Assembly (NCBI RefSeq): GCF_900102815.1
Contig: NZ_FNGF01000009.1
Location: 62,001 to 126,000, forward strand
Reading direction: 5' to 3'
Length of the DNA: 64,000 bases
Origin: Glycomyces sambucus
Lineage (GTDB): Bacteria; Actinomycetota; Actinomycetes; Mycobacteriales; Micromonosporaceae
Made by a program: the position numbers and the translations under genes. The notes beneath the pieces were generated by a model, which was given only the letters and a program-made list of their open reading frames with translations, was not told the DNA's origin and did no database searches. Numbering within the stretch: position 1 is the stretch's first letter; each line of letters begins with the position of its first letter. Positions 17,008-25,193 of the stretch are shown here, in pieces.

Positions 17008-18282
17008 TCACCGGGCCGTCAGCAGGTGCCGCCGCGCCGTCATGAGCGCGAAGCCCAGCAGGTTCTGGCCCTGCCAGGTCCGCGGGTCCGCCGCGAGCGG
17101 GTCGTCCGCCGAGAGGCCGATGCCCCACACCGCGTCGTCCGGGCTCGCCTCCACCAACACTCGGTCCCCAGTGGACAGCAGGAAGTTCCGCAGCTCCCCG
17201 CGCTGGCCGAACTTCGCGATGCTGCCGCGCACCACGATCTGGAACCGGTGCCGCTCCCACACCGACAGGTCGAAGTCGGTCACCGTGCGCCCGATGGCCC
17301 GCGCCCGCTCGGGGTCGTCGTCGGCGAGGATCGCCGACGCGGCGAGGTCGTCCTCGAACAGCATCGCCTTCGACCACATCATGTAGTGCTCGGCCGTCGC
17401 GAAGCGCCGCCCGCCGACCCTGATCGGGGCCGGCCACCACTGGTCCAGGCAGCCCGGCGCGAGCCGCCCGCCGTGGGTCTTCACGTGGTCCCAGAAGAAC
17501 AGGAACCCCGGGTCCGGCTCCGCTTCCGCCTCGGGCGCAACGGGGACCACGACCGCCGACTCGGCGTCGGGCCGCCGCTGGAACGGGCTCCACGGCACCG
17601 GCGCGGGCGGCCCTTCCTCCTCCTCAGTGGACTCCGGGGCCGGGTGCGGGGCGAACGGCAGGTCGATCTCCGGCGGCTCGTCGGGCGTGAAGGCGTCGAT
17701 GAGCGCGTCGAGCTGCCCGTCGTCGTACCGCCGCTGGAGCACCCGCAGCGACTCGCACTCGTCGAGCAGCCCGCGGGTGGCGCAACTGAGCGCGTCGGCC
17801 ACGTGCAGCGACTCCACGAACGCCGCGACCGCGGTGGCGCGCATGGTCTCCGCGTCCGTCGCCACCGCCTCCGCGAGGGACTCCGCGGTCCGGTACGTGC
17901 AGTACCCCGCGAGCTGCGGGAACGGCTGCGGCGCCCCGGCGGCCATGAACCCGGCCGTGACGATCCACCGCACGGTCCCCGCGACCAGGTTCGGGTTCCC
18001 GGCCACGTTCGCGGCCTCCTCGGCGGCTTTCGCGAAGTGCCCGAGGTGGCCGTGGCCGTCCATCGGCTCGGCCCCGGCCGTCAAGAGCCCCTTGAGCTCG
18101 TCGGCCAGCCGGTCGATGCCGACGACCGGCGGCTCGGGCTCGGCCGGGCCGAGATCGAGCCCTTCCAGGTCGGTCATGTAGTACAGCGTCCAGGCCCGGT
18201 CGGCCGGGCCCGGCGGGGGTTCCGCCTCGGGGAGCGGATCGGGGGCCGGCGGTGTCGCACCGCCGGATTCACTCGGGGGCAT
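17008..18282 (-). CDS. NADAR (YbiA-like) domain protein with unknown N-terminal domain
   Basis: A 424-residue two-part protein. The C-terminal 165 residues form a NADAR domain: FFWDH, CLDQWWPAPI, FATAEHYMMWSKAMLF, AKFGQRGELRNFLLSTGD, WGIGL and the terminal QNLLGFALM. NADAR enzymes cleave N-glycosidic bonds, either of riboflavin-pathway intermediates (YbiA) or of ADP-ribose attached to guanine. The N-terminal 215 residues are mainly helical (LADELKGLL to RRYDDGQLDALIDAF) and match nothing I recognise; a Pro/Glu-rich linker (about 200-245) joins them. Typical NADAR proteins are single-domain and near 160 residues, so this is a fusion. It is divergent from a nuclease-like gene. Start 18282 is the first ATG; no clear ribosome-binding site is present. 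Confidence 0.85.
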   Translation of the reverse strand: MPPSESGGATPPAPDPLPEAEPPPGPADRAWTLYYMTDLEGLDLGPAEPEPPVVGIDRLADELKGLLTAGAEPMDGHGHLGHFAKAAEEAANVAGNPNLVAGTVRWIVTAGFMAAGAPQPFPQLAGYCTYRTAESLAEAVATDAETMRATAVAAFVESLHVADALSCATRGLLDECESLRVLQRRYDDGQLDALIDAFTPDEPPEIDLPFAPHPAPESTEEEEGPPAPVPWSPFQRRPDAESAVVVPVAPEAEAEPDPGFLFFWDHVKTHGGRLAPGCLDQWWPAPIRVGGRRFATAEHYMMWSKAMLFEDDLAASAILADDDPERARAIGRTVTDFDLSVWERHRFQIVVRGSIAKFGQRGELRNFLLSTGDRVLVEASPDDAVWGIGLSADDPLAADPRTWQGQNLLGFALMTARRHLLTAR

Positions 18283-18389
18283 CGCTACAGCTTGTCAGGG
18301 TCGGGGCGCCGAGGCAATCGGGCCGGGGGCGCGTTCTTCCCGCGGCCGCCGCGCGTCGGTACGATGAGGACAGGTCCCAAGGAGCACTG

Positions 18390-18932
18390 ATGTCCTCAGC
18401 CGAACTCAAAGCGATCGCGATGCTGCTCAGAGCCCGCAACGCGATCGACGAGCGCATCGCCGACGTCGTCGGGCGGCCCGTCGTCCACGGGCACCTCTCC
18501 GACTGGATCGCGGCCCAGATCTTCGACATCGAGCTCGAACCCGCGCCCAACAAGGCCATCGACGGGTTCTTCCGGTCCGGGCCCCTCGCCGGGCGCACCG
18601 TCAACATCAAGCACTACACCCGCAACCAGGGCATGCTCGACATGACCGACGCCGAGGAGCTCGATACCTACCTGGTGATGACCGGCCCGCGCAGCGCCGG
18701 TTCCAAAGGCGTGCACCGGCCCTGGGCCATCGAGCACGTGTTCCTGTTCGACGCGCAGGGCCTCTACGACGTGCTGCACGCCGAGATGCGCCGCATCGGC
18801 GACTCCACGAGCGTCCCCACCCGCTACTGGCAGCAGGCCGAGATCCACCCCGTCTCGCGCAACGCCAACTTCCCGCTCTCGGCCGAGCAGACCGCGGCCC
18901 TGGAGGAGTTCCGCTCCGGCCCCGGGGTCTGA
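18390..18932 (+). CDS. Small protein resembling PD-(D/E)XK nucleases
   Basis: A 180-residue protein with a possible restriction-endonuclease-like core: helix HGHLSDWIAAQIF, then KAIDGFF and TVNIKHY, where Asp and the I-x-Lys pair could be the D...xK metal-binding motif. The motif is suggestive rather than proven, with Asn where Glu or Gln is usual. It somewhat recalls small uncharacterised DUF6998-type proteins. ATG 18390 has an excellent AAGGAG six bases upstream. It is divergent from the NADAR fusion and 171 bases before terC. DNA or nucleotide processing is inference; it could be catalytically dead. Confidence 0.6.
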   Translation: MSSAELKAIAMLLRARNAIDERIADVVGRPVVHGHLSDWIAAQIFDIELEPAPNKAIDGFFRSGPLAGRTVNIKHYTRNQGMLDMTDAEELDTYLVMTGPRSAGSKGVHRPWAIEHVFLFDAQGLYDVLHAEMRRIGDSTSVPTRYWQQAEIHPVSRNANFPLSAEQTAALEEFRSGPGV

Positions 18933-19009
18933 CTCGTGCCCGCTTCCTGACCGGACGTCCTGTTTCCATGCTGACCAGGGGATCGAGCCTCACCGGATGA
19001 GGGGTGCTC

Positions 19010-19039
19010 TTGGTCGTTGCCGCCGTTTGCCGTTAGGAT
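19010..19039 (+). promoter_or_regulatory. Promoter of terC-like gene
   Basis: TTGGTC (19010-19015) and TAGGAT (19034-19039) are separated by 18 bases. The resulting leader would be about 55-60 bases and ends in GGAGG before GTG 19104. Confidence 0.5.
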
Positions 19040-19103
19040 TCGGGGCACTGACGGGTGATGTCAGCCCGCAGTCGTGATGATGGCAATCTGACGGAGGAGA
19101 AGC

Positions 19104-20105
19104 GTGCTGGAAATCAGCCCGATCACATGGGCCGTGACGATCGGACTCATCGTCGTTCTGCTGGCAGTGGACCTGCTGCTGGCGGCACTACGCCCGCACC
19201 ACGTCGGATTCAAGGAGGCCACGGCCTGGTCGGTGTTCTACATCGCCGTCGCCATCCTGTTCGGCGTCTGGTTCGGCATGCAGTACGGCAACGCCGCCGG
19301 CACGGAGTACTTCGCCGGCTACATCATCGAGAAGAGCCTCTCGGTCGACAACCTGTTCGTGTTCGTCATCATCATGACGACGTTCGCGGTCCCCGACCAC
19401 CACCAGCACAAGGTCCTCACGTTCGGGATCGTGCTCGCGCTCATCATGCGCGCCATCTTCATCGCGCTCGGCTCCGCGCTCATCAACTCGTGGTCGTTCA
19501 TGTTCCTGCTCTTCGGCCTGCTGCTGGTCTACACCGCCATCCAGCTGTTCCGGCACCGGGACGAGGATCCGGACGTCGAGTCGAACCTCATGGTGCGCGG
19601 CGCCCGCCGGTTCCTGCCGGTCAGCGCCGACTACATCGGCGGGAAGCTCTTCGCGAAGGAGGCCGGCCGCCGGGTCGTCACCCCGCTGTTCATCGTGCTC
19701 ATCGCGATCGGCTCGGTGGACCTGCTGTTCGCGCTCGACTCGATCCCCGCGGTCTTCGGCGTCACGCAGGAGGCGTACATCGTCTTCACCGCGAACGCCT
19801 TCGCGCTCCTGGGCCTGCGCGCCCTGTTCTTCCTGGTGAAGGGCCTGCTCGACCGCCTCGTCTACCTCTCGACGGGCCTGTCGCTCATCCTGCTCTTCAT
19901 CGGCGTCAAGCTGGTCCTGCACTGGGCGCACGTGGACATCAACGAGGACATCCCCGAGATCGGGACCCCGCTCAGCCTCGGCGTGGTCATCGGCGTCCTC
20001 ATCGTCGTGACCGTCGCGAGCCTCGTCAAGACCCGCGGCAACCCCGACGAGAAGGCGCACGCCGGATCGCTCTCGGCGACCAAGAAGAAGGAACCCGAGC
20101 AGTAG
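19104..20105 (+). CDS. TerC/Alx family integral membrane protein
   Basis: A 333-residue membrane protein with about nine helices. Family marks include the conserved acidic residues in helices (AVDLLLAALRP, SLSVDNLFVFVIIM, SVDLLFALDSIPAVFG) and the C-terminal ITxE-like VTQEAYIVFTANAFALLGLRALFF. TerC/Alx proteins are linked to tellurite resistance and manganese export, perhaps metallating exported proteins. Start GTG 19104 follows GGAGG. A yybP-ykoY Mn riboswitch, known upstream of alx, was looked for in the leader and not recognised. Confidence 0.9.
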   Translation: MLEISPITWAVTIGLIVVLLAVDLLLAALRPHHVGFKEATAWSVFYIAVAILFGVWFGMQYGNAAGTEYFAGYIIEKSLSVDNLFVFVIIMTTFAVPDHHQHKVLTFGIVLALIMRAIFIALGSALINSWSFMFLLFGLLLVYTAIQLFRHRDEDPDVESNLMVRGARRFLPVSADYIGGKLFAKEAGRRVVTPLFIVLIAIGSVDLLFALDSIPAVFGVTQEAYIVFTANAFALLGLRALFFLVKGLLDRLVYLSTGLSLILLFIGVKLVLHWAHVDINEDIPEIGTPLSLGVVIGVLIVVTVASLVKTRGNPDEKAHAGSLSATKKKEPEQ

Positions 20106-20113
20106 CGAGGATT

Positions 20114-20146
20114 CGAAGGGCCCCGGGGTTCACCCGGGGCCCTTCG
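20114..20146. terminator. Bidirectional 14-bp hairpin after terC
   Basis: Perfect 14-base arms (20114-20127 and 20133-20146) enclose GTTCA. It starts nine bases after terC and ends eight bases before the convergent MFS gene. Confidence 0.7.
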
Positions 20147-20153
20147 GCGCGTC

Positions 20154-21260
20154 TCAGGCCCGGCGCCGCGCCAGGAGCAGCAGCACCAGCATGAGCGGGA
20201 TCGGCAGCAGGAACGCCTCCCGCAGCCCGATCCGCCCGTCGAGCCAGCCCAGGGCCGCGGGGGCGGCCAGGATCGCCGTGCCCGAGGCGAGGGACGCGAT
20301 CGACGCGGAGTGGCGCGCGGTCAGGCCCGGGACGCTCACCATGGCGCCCAGCATGATCGGGTACAGCGGCGCGATCCCCAGGCTCGCGACCGCGATGCCG
20401 GCCGTGACGGTCACCGGGTCCTGCCCGAGGTAGACGATCACCGTCCCCGCGATCGTGACGCCGACCGCGGCGCCGACGGCCCACGACCGGTCCACGAACC
20501 GCGGCCCGACCAGCCGGCCCGCGGCCATGCCGATCCCGAAGCTCGCCCCGAGCGCCGAGGCCGTCCCGAGCGCGACCCCGGTGTCCACCAGCCGCGCCAC
20601 GCCCCACACCACGAAGCAGAACTCGGACGCGACGCTGAGGACGATCCGCAGCCACCCCAGCGAGGCCGGGCCGACCGGCAGCCGCACCCGCGCGACCGCC
20701 GCGTCGGCGCTGCCGTGGACCGTCCGGTGCACGACCGCCGCGAGCAGCACCGGGACCGCGGCGAGGATCGCCCACCGGCCCGCGATCCCCGCGGTCTCCA
20801 AGGCGCCGAACGCGAGCGGCGCGAGCACCCCCGCGGCGCTGGAGACCCCGACGGCGACCGCGATGCGCTTCGCCGCCCCCGGGCCGCGCAGCAGCGGCGG
20901 GGTCGCCAGCGCGATCGCCGCGCACCCGACGCCGACCAGGACCGACCCCGGCCCGGCCACGTACAGGTTCGGCGTCACCGCCATCGCGACCGCGCCCACG
21001 GTGATCCCGCCGCACGCGACCCGCATGACCAGGCCCGCGCCCGCGTGCAGCGCGGCCGGGCCGAGCGCGGCGGCGAGGACCAGGCCCGCGCCGAACATCA
21101 TGGTGAGCCACACCAGCTCGCCGCGCGGGCGGTCCAGCTCGGACGCGATCCCGGCCAGGTACGGGCCGAAGGAGGAGACGAGGAAGCCGAGGCCGATCTG
21201 CGCGAACGCGACCACCCGGCCCACTTCGCGGTCGGGCGCCGCGACGAGGTCAGTCGCCAT
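20154..21260 (-). CDS. MFS transporter
   Basis: A 368-residue membrane protein with about 11-12 hydrophobic helices and short loops, of the major facilitator type (FAQIGLGFLVSSFGPYLAGI first helix; ASFGIGMAAGRLVGPRFVDR in the central loop; PLYPIMLGAMVS late helix). Substrate is unknown. It overlaps the upstream HAD gene by 11 bases, so the two are co-translated. Their divergence from a ROK regulator suggests a sugar or sugar-phosphate theme. Confidence 0.8.
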   Translation of the reverse strand: MATDLVAAPDREVGRVVAFAQIGLGFLVSSFGPYLAGIASELDRPRGELVWLTMMFGAGLVLAAALGPAALHAGAGLVMRVACGGITVGAVAMAVTPNLYVAGPGSVLVGVGCAAIALATPPLLRGPGAAKRIAVAVGVSSAAGVLAPLAFGALETAGIAGRWAILAAVPVLLAAVVHRTVHGSADAAVARVRLPVGPASLGWLRIVLSVASEFCFVVWGVARLVDTGVALGTASALGASFGIGMAAGRLVGPRFVDRSWAVGAAVGVTIAGTVIVYLGQDPVTVTAGIAVASLGIAPLYPIMLGAMVSVPGLTARHSASIASLASGTAILAAPAALGWLDGRIGLREAFLLPIPLMLVLLLLARRRA

Positions 21261-21885
21261 CGAGGGCCCGCGGCTCCAGCAGGTCGGCCAGCTCGCCGAG
21301 GTCGGCGATCGACACGTCGCCGTCGAGGCCGCGCAGCGCCGCGGTCATCGCGCCGGCGGCACGGCCCGCGGCCAGGCCCGGCTCGGAGTCCTCGACCACG
21401 AGGCAGTCGGCGATGTCGCGCCCGATCGCCTTCGCGGCCTTGAGGTACCCCTCGGGGTGGGGCTTGCCGTGCACGACGTCCTCGACGGTGACCAGCAGCG
21501 GCGCGACGATCCCGGCGGCGCCGAGCCGGGCCCGCGCGAGCCGGTCGTCGGCGCTGGTGACCACCGCCCACGGGGTGCTGGAGCGCTCTAGTACCTCGAG
21601 CAGGCACGCGGCCCCGGCCGCCGCCACGACTCCGTCCAGGTCCTCGTACTGGAGCGCCAACTGCCGTGCGGCCGAGGCCAGGACGCCCTCGGCGTCGAGG
21701 TCGGGGCGCAGCCGGGCCACGGTGGTCGGGGCGGGGCTGCCGTGCATGCCGTCGAGCGCGACGAGCGGGTCGACGCCGTGCTCGCCGGCCCAGGCCGTCC
21801 AGGCGCGCTCGACGGCGCCGTCGGAATCGACCAGGGTGCCGTCCATGTCGAACAGGACAGCCGCGGGGTTGCTGTAGCTTCGCAT
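21250..21885 (-). CDS. HAD-superfamily phosphatase (beta-phosphoglucomutase/sugar phosphatase-like)
   Basis: A 211-residue HAD-IA hydrolase. Motif I is LFDMDGTLVDSD (residues about 11-22, nucleophile Asp13), motif II is VVTSADDR, motif III Lys lies in VVHGKPHPEGY, and motif IV is CLVVEDSEPGLAAG. The helical cap matches sugar phosphatases such as YfbT or 2-deoxyglucose-6-phosphatase; the actual substrate is unknown. ATG 21885 has GGAGGG close upstream. It leads a two-gene unit with the MFS transporter and is divergent, 56 bases away, from a ROK family regulator. Confidence 0.9.
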   Translation of the reverse strand: MRSYSNPAAVLFDMDGTLVDSDGAVERAWTAWAGEHGVDPLVALDGMHGSPAPTTVARLRPDLDAEGVLASAARQLALQYEDLDGVVAAAGAACLLEVLERSSTPWAVVTSADDRLARARLGAAGIVAPLLVTVEDVVHGKPHPEGYLKAAKAIGRDIADCLVVEDSEPGLAAGRAAGAMTAALRGLDGDVSIADLGELADLLEPRALDGD

Positions 21886-21909
21886 GAAGCCCTCCGGGGA
21901 TCATTTAAA

Positions 21910-21928
21910 CTCGTATCGCGAGGATAAT
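21910..21928 (+). promoter_or_regulatory. ROK/HAD divergent control region
   Basis: CTCG-N5-CGAG (21910-21922) is an inverted repeat just before GATAAT (21923-21928), a near-consensus -10 for the ROK gene. A TTTAAA patch precedes it. The whole 56-base gap must hold both promoters, so the repeat is a plausible ROK operator. Confidence 0.4.
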
Positions 21929-21941
21929 CGCTGGAGGCGGT

Positions 21942-23132
21942 ATGGCGCAAGCCAGGGGATCGGATGCGGACTCCGGGCCGATCAAGGTCGGCCGGGCCGA
22001 GGCCGCCCGCTGGAGCGGCGCGCTCGACCTGCTGCGGCTGGTGCGGGCGCGGCCCGGCGTCACGCGCGCCGAGGCCGCGCGGGTCCTTGGCGTCGGCAGC
22101 GGCACCGCGACCGAGATCTGCTCGCGCCTGCGCGCCCTCGACCTGCTGTCGGAGCATCCGGCGCCCCCTTCGGGGCGCGGGCGCCCCACGACCACGCTCC
22201 ACGCCCACCCGGACGGCCCGCTCGTCGCCGTCGTCGACATCCGCCAGGCCGAGTGGCGCGTCGCGGTGGCCGATCTCGAAGGCGCCCTGAGCGAACCGGC
22301 CACCGGCCGGCACGGTTCCAAGCGGCCCGAGCAGGTCCTGGCCGCGGTCGGCGAGGCCGTCGCGGCCATCGGCGAGCGGCACGGCACCCGCGTCCGGGCG
22401 GTCGCGGTCTCGGCGGCGGCCACGGTGCGGCGCGAGCGCTTCGTGCAGTCGAGCGTCCTGGGCTGGCGCGACGTGGAGGTCGCGCCGCTGCTTCCCGGTG
22501 TGCCGCAAGTACTCGGGAACGACGCCACGCTCGCCGGGCTCGCGGAGGCCCGCCTCGCGCACCCGGGCCGGAGCGTCCTGTACCTGACGATCGAGGTCGG
22601 CATCGGCGGCGTGTACGTCGACGGCGACCGCGCGGTCACCGGCGCGACCGGCGCGGGCGGCGAGTTCGGGCACGTGCCGTTCGGCGAGCCGGGGCTGGCG
22701 TGCCCGTGCGGGGCGACGGGGTGCTGGGACGTGGCCGTCGACGGCCGCGCCGTCGCGCGCCGCCTCGGCGAACCCGAGCCCGACGACCCGCGTGCCTATC
22801 TCATCGAGGCCCTGGTCGACCCGCGTGCGCGCGCCGCGGTGGCGGCCTGCTCGACCTCGCTCGGCCGCGGGGCGGCCGGGCTCGCGAACGTGCTCGACCC
22901 CGAGGTGGTCTGCTTCGGCGGCCTCGCGCCCGAGGTGCGGCGCGCGGCGCCCGACGCGTTCGCGGCCGCGTTCGAGGCGGGCCTCATGGGCTTCCGCCGC
23001 GACGACCCGCCCGAGCTCATCGCCTCGGCGCTCGGGCCGGACGCGTTCCTGCTCGGCGCGGCCGAGGCCGCGTTCGACGCGGTGCTCACCGAGCAGTCCA
23101 TCGGCGACTGGACCGCGGCGCGCTTCGCTTAA
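21942..23132 (+). CDS. ROK family transcriptional regulator
   Basis: A 396-residue protein combining an N-terminal winged HTH (LRLVRARPGVTRAEAARVLGVGSGTATEI, residues about 25-55) with a ROK sugar-kinase-like domain. The ROK zinc motif is CPCGATGCWD (around residue 250) after GEFGHVPFGEPG; the DIRQAEW and YLTIEVGIGGVY segments form the nucleotide and sugar sites. NagC/XylR-like ROK proteins repress sugar genes. Here the divergent HAD-MFS pair is the obvious target. ATG 21942 follows GGAGG. Its TAA overlaps the stop codon of the convergent gene inside a TTAA tetramer. Confidence 0.92.
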   Translation: MAQARGSDADSGPIKVGRAEAARWSGALDLLRLVRARPGVTRAEAARVLGVGSGTATEICSRLRALDLLSEHPAPPSGRGRPTTTLHAHPDGPLVAVVDIRQAEWRVAVADLEGALSEPATGRHGSKRPEQVLAAVGEAVAAIGERHGTRVRAVAVSAAATVRRERFVQSSVLGWRDVEVAPLLPGVPQVLGNDATLAGLAEARLAHPGRSVLYLTIEVGIGGVYVDGDRAVTGATGAGGEFGHVPFGEPGLACPCGATGCWDVAVDGRAVARRLGEPEPDDPRAYLIEALVDPRARAAVAACSTSLGRGAAGLANVLDPEVVCFGGLAPEVRRAAPDAFAAAFEAGLMGFRRDDPPELIASALGPDAFLLGAAEAAFDAVLTEQSIGDWTAARFA

Positions 23133-23641
23133 GGCAGGACCTGATCCCGCCGTGTGAACCACGCCCTGGTCTGCGGGTGGCACAGCAGCACGACGAGTGC
23201 GGCCGACACGACCCCGGCGGCCAGGGCGGCGGTGCGGAACCCGCCGGCCGGCCCCGCGGAGATGAGATCGCCCCCGCTGTCCTCGACCCGGGCGAGGAAC
23301 GCCGCGACCCACAGCGCGACGGCGAGCACTTCGACCGCGATCGCCGCGATCCGCGCCCCCGGGCGGCCCTTGGCGACGCCGACCATGAGCGCGATGCGGG
23401 CGGCGAGCCAGGGGACGGTGTGCCAGAACGCGATCGCGAGCACCGCGGCGGTGGAGGCCGGGAAGACGAGGACCGGCTCGCCGTCCCCGTTCACCGCGTC
23501 CACGGCGGCGACGAGGTAGGCGGCGGCCAGGCCGGCGAGGACGTTCACGGCGATCACCAGCGGGTAGGCGCCGAGCGCGACCCGGACGGCCGCGGGTCTG
23601 CGGGCACGGTCGGTGGCGCTGGGAGCGGCAGTGGAAAGCAT
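23129..23641 (-). CDS. Small four-helix membrane protein, unknown
   Basis: A 170-residue protein with four predicted membrane segments (about residues 20-45, 60-80, 95-120 and 135-160) and a basic C-terminus. I recognise no family. The ATG 23641 start is preferred because TACGTT lies exactly seven bases before it on the minus strand, matching the leaderless promoters of this genome; TTG 23650 is nine bases further out. The gene ends in a convergent overlap of 4 bases with the ROK gene. Confidence 0.65.
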   Translation of the reverse strand: MLSTAAPSATDRARRPAAVRVALGAYPLVIAVNVLAGLAAAYLVAAVDAVNGDGEPVLVFPASTAAVLAIAFWHTVPWLAARIALMVGVAKGRPGARIAAIAVEVLAVALWVAAFLARVEDSGGDLISAGPAGGFRTAALAAGVVSAALVVLLCHPQTRAWFTRRDQVLP

Positions 23642-23648
23642 GCCCCAC

Positions 23649-23654
23649 AACGTA
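23649..23654 (-). promoter_or_regulatory. Leaderless -10 (TACGTT) of small membrane protein gene
   Basis: On the minus strand TACGTT is followed by seven bases and ATG 23641. No ribosome-binding site is seen. Confidence 0.45.
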
Positions 23655-23675
23655 TTCGGTGGACGCGTGCCTTGG

Positions 23676-24872
23676 CTAGACCTTCGCGGGGACGGTGTCG
23701 CGCGAGCGGTCGTAGACCGGGACCCACTTCGCGAGCCAGCCGACGCCGATCCAGCTGATGAGGCCGAGCGCGACGGCCGCGACCCCCAGCGGGAACGCGA
23801 GCGAGACGAGGCTGATGAGGCCGGGGCCGGCCACGTTCCCGAGGTCGGCGCACAGGCGCCAGCCGCCGAGGAACTGGCGGCGGCCCTCCGGCGGGGCCAC
23901 GTCCGAGCCGAGGGTGAGGACGATGCCCGAGGAGATGCCGTTGCCCAGGCCCATGAAGCAGGCGACGAGGCCGATGAGCACCGCGGTGTCGGTGAGCGGC
24001 AGGAGCACGAAGCCGGCGCCGAGGACGGCCATCGCGGGGAGGGCGACCCACATGCGGCCGAAGCGGTCCATGATCGCGCCGCCGGGGTAGAACAGCAGCA
24101 TGTCGACGCCCGCGGAGAGGCCGACGATGACGCTCGTGGTGGTCGCGTCCAGGCCCTGGGAGGCGGCCCAGAGCGGGATGATCGCCTGGCGGGAGGCGCG
24201 GGCGATCATGATGAGGAAGACCCCGGAGCCGAGGGTCGCGAGGACCTTCCGGTGGTCGCGCAGGACCTGCCAGAGGCTCAGGCGCGCTTGGGGTTCGGCC
24301 TCGACGGGGGCCTTGCGGGCGCCGTCGCCGGGCAGCTCGGGGAGGAAGAGGCTGAGGAGGCCGCCCGCGAGGCTGGTGCAGGCGGCGAACGCGAAGGCCG
24401 CGCCCATCGAGTGCTGCTCGATGAGGAGCGCGCCGACGAACGGGCCGATGAACGAGCCGATGCGGAAGGTGCCGCCGAGGGTCGAGAGGGCGCGGGCGCG
24501 GTAGCCGATCGCGACGGCCTCGGAGAGGTAGGCGTGGCGGGCGAGGCCGAACACGGCCGAGGCGAGGCCGATCGCGAACACGCACGCGGAGAGCACCAGG
24601 AGCGAGGAGGTCTGCGAGGCGGTGACCAGCGCCGCGGCCTCCACCACGCAGGCGGCGAGGAGGACGCGCTTCTCGCCGAACCGCTGGGCGAGCGAGCCGG
24701 CGGGGAGGTCGCCGGTGAGCTGGCCGAAGCCGATGAGGCCGACGATGATGGCGGCCTGGGTGACGGAGGCGCCGAGGTCGAGGGCGTAGAGGGCGATGAG
24801 GGGTACGACGGCGCCCATGCCGACGGAGATCAGGACGGTCGGGCCGTAGATCGGCACCCAGAGCCGCCGCAT
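23676..24872 (-). CDS. MFS efflux-type transporter
   Basis: A 398-residue protein with 12 hydrophobic helices in two halves. MFS marks are GDLPAGSLAQRFGEKRVLL (motif A loop between helices 2 and 3), RARALSTLGGTFRIGSFIGPFVG (motif C-like in helix 5) and GGAIMDRFGRMW in the second half, all usual in drug exporters of the DHA1 group. Substrate is unknown. ATG 24872 gives the usual start at helix 1; the frame is open upstream to 25040 but reads as low-complexity Arg/Pro sequence. It has no strong ribosome-binding site. Confidence 0.82.
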   Translation of the reverse strand: MRRLWVPIYGPTVLISVGMGAVVPLIALYALDLGASVTQAAIIVGLIGFGQLTGDLPAGSLAQRFGEKRVLLAACVVEAAALVTASQTSSLLVLSACVFAIGLASAVFGLARHAYLSEAVAIGYRARALSTLGGTFRIGSFIGPFVGALLIEQHSMGAAFAFAACTSLAGGLLSLFLPELPGDGARKAPVEAEPQARLSLWQVLRDHRKVLATLGSGVFLIMIARASRQAIIPLWAASQGLDATTTSVIVGLSAGVDMLLFYPGGAIMDRFGRMWVALPAMAVLGAGFVLLPLTDTAVLIGLVACFMGLGNGISSGIVLTLGSDVAPPEGRRQFLGGWRLCADLGNVAGPGLISLVSLAFPLGVAAVALGLISWIGVGWLAKWVPVYDRSRDTVPAKV

Positions 24873-25057
24873 GCTGATCGATCGGTCGGGGAATGCGGTT
24901 GCACGATCGGGCACGATTCGGAACGTACCAAGGGGTGGTGACCTGGGCTCGCATCGCGGGAGCGGGATGTGACGGATTCGAGCCGGTCGGCCGGTAAGTC
25001 GGGCGTCGCGAAGGGGCGTCCGCGAGAGGGCATGCGGCATCGGGAGGCGCCGCGAGG

Positions 25058-25091
25058 CGCCCCCGGATCAACAGTGCCCGGTGGGTGTGAC
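25058..25091 (+). repeat. Dispersed intergenic repeat, copy 1
   Basis: This 34-bp element with core GTGCCCGGTGGGTGTGAC differs at only 3 of 34 positions from the copy at 55157-55190, which lies 30 kb away. It sits between a terminated gene and the MFS gene, in antisense orientation to the latter. No strong hairpin is evident. Confidence 0.65.
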
Positions 25092-25143
25092 AGCGGGTCG
25101 GCGGGTGCGGCGGTGGCGCGGGGTTCCGGGTCGAACGAGCGGC

Positions 25144-25170
25144 GGGCCCGGGCGAGCATCGCCCGGGCCC
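25144..25170 (-). terminator. 12-bp hairpin after CE15-CBM2 gene
   Basis: Perfect arms GGGCCCGGGCGA and TCGCCCGGGCCC enclose GCA. It lies 23 bases beyond the minus-strand stop codon at 25194. Confidence 0.65.
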
Positions 25171-25193
25171 ACCACCCTCCTCGTCGGTCCGGG

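Larger units (their letters stand above)
24873..25193. other. Intergenic region with a dispersed repeat copy
   Basis: These 321 bases separate two minus-strand genes. They hold the terminator of the esterase gene (25144-25170), one copy of the 34-bp dispersed repeat (25058-25091) and presumably the MFS promoter, which I cannot locate with confidence. Open frames across it have no coding features. Confidence 0.5.

Noticed and set aside
18933..19103. yybP-ykoY manganese riboswitch before terC
   Set aside because: The conserved internal-loop sequences could not be recognised; a plain promoter and leader are enough. A covariance search would decide.
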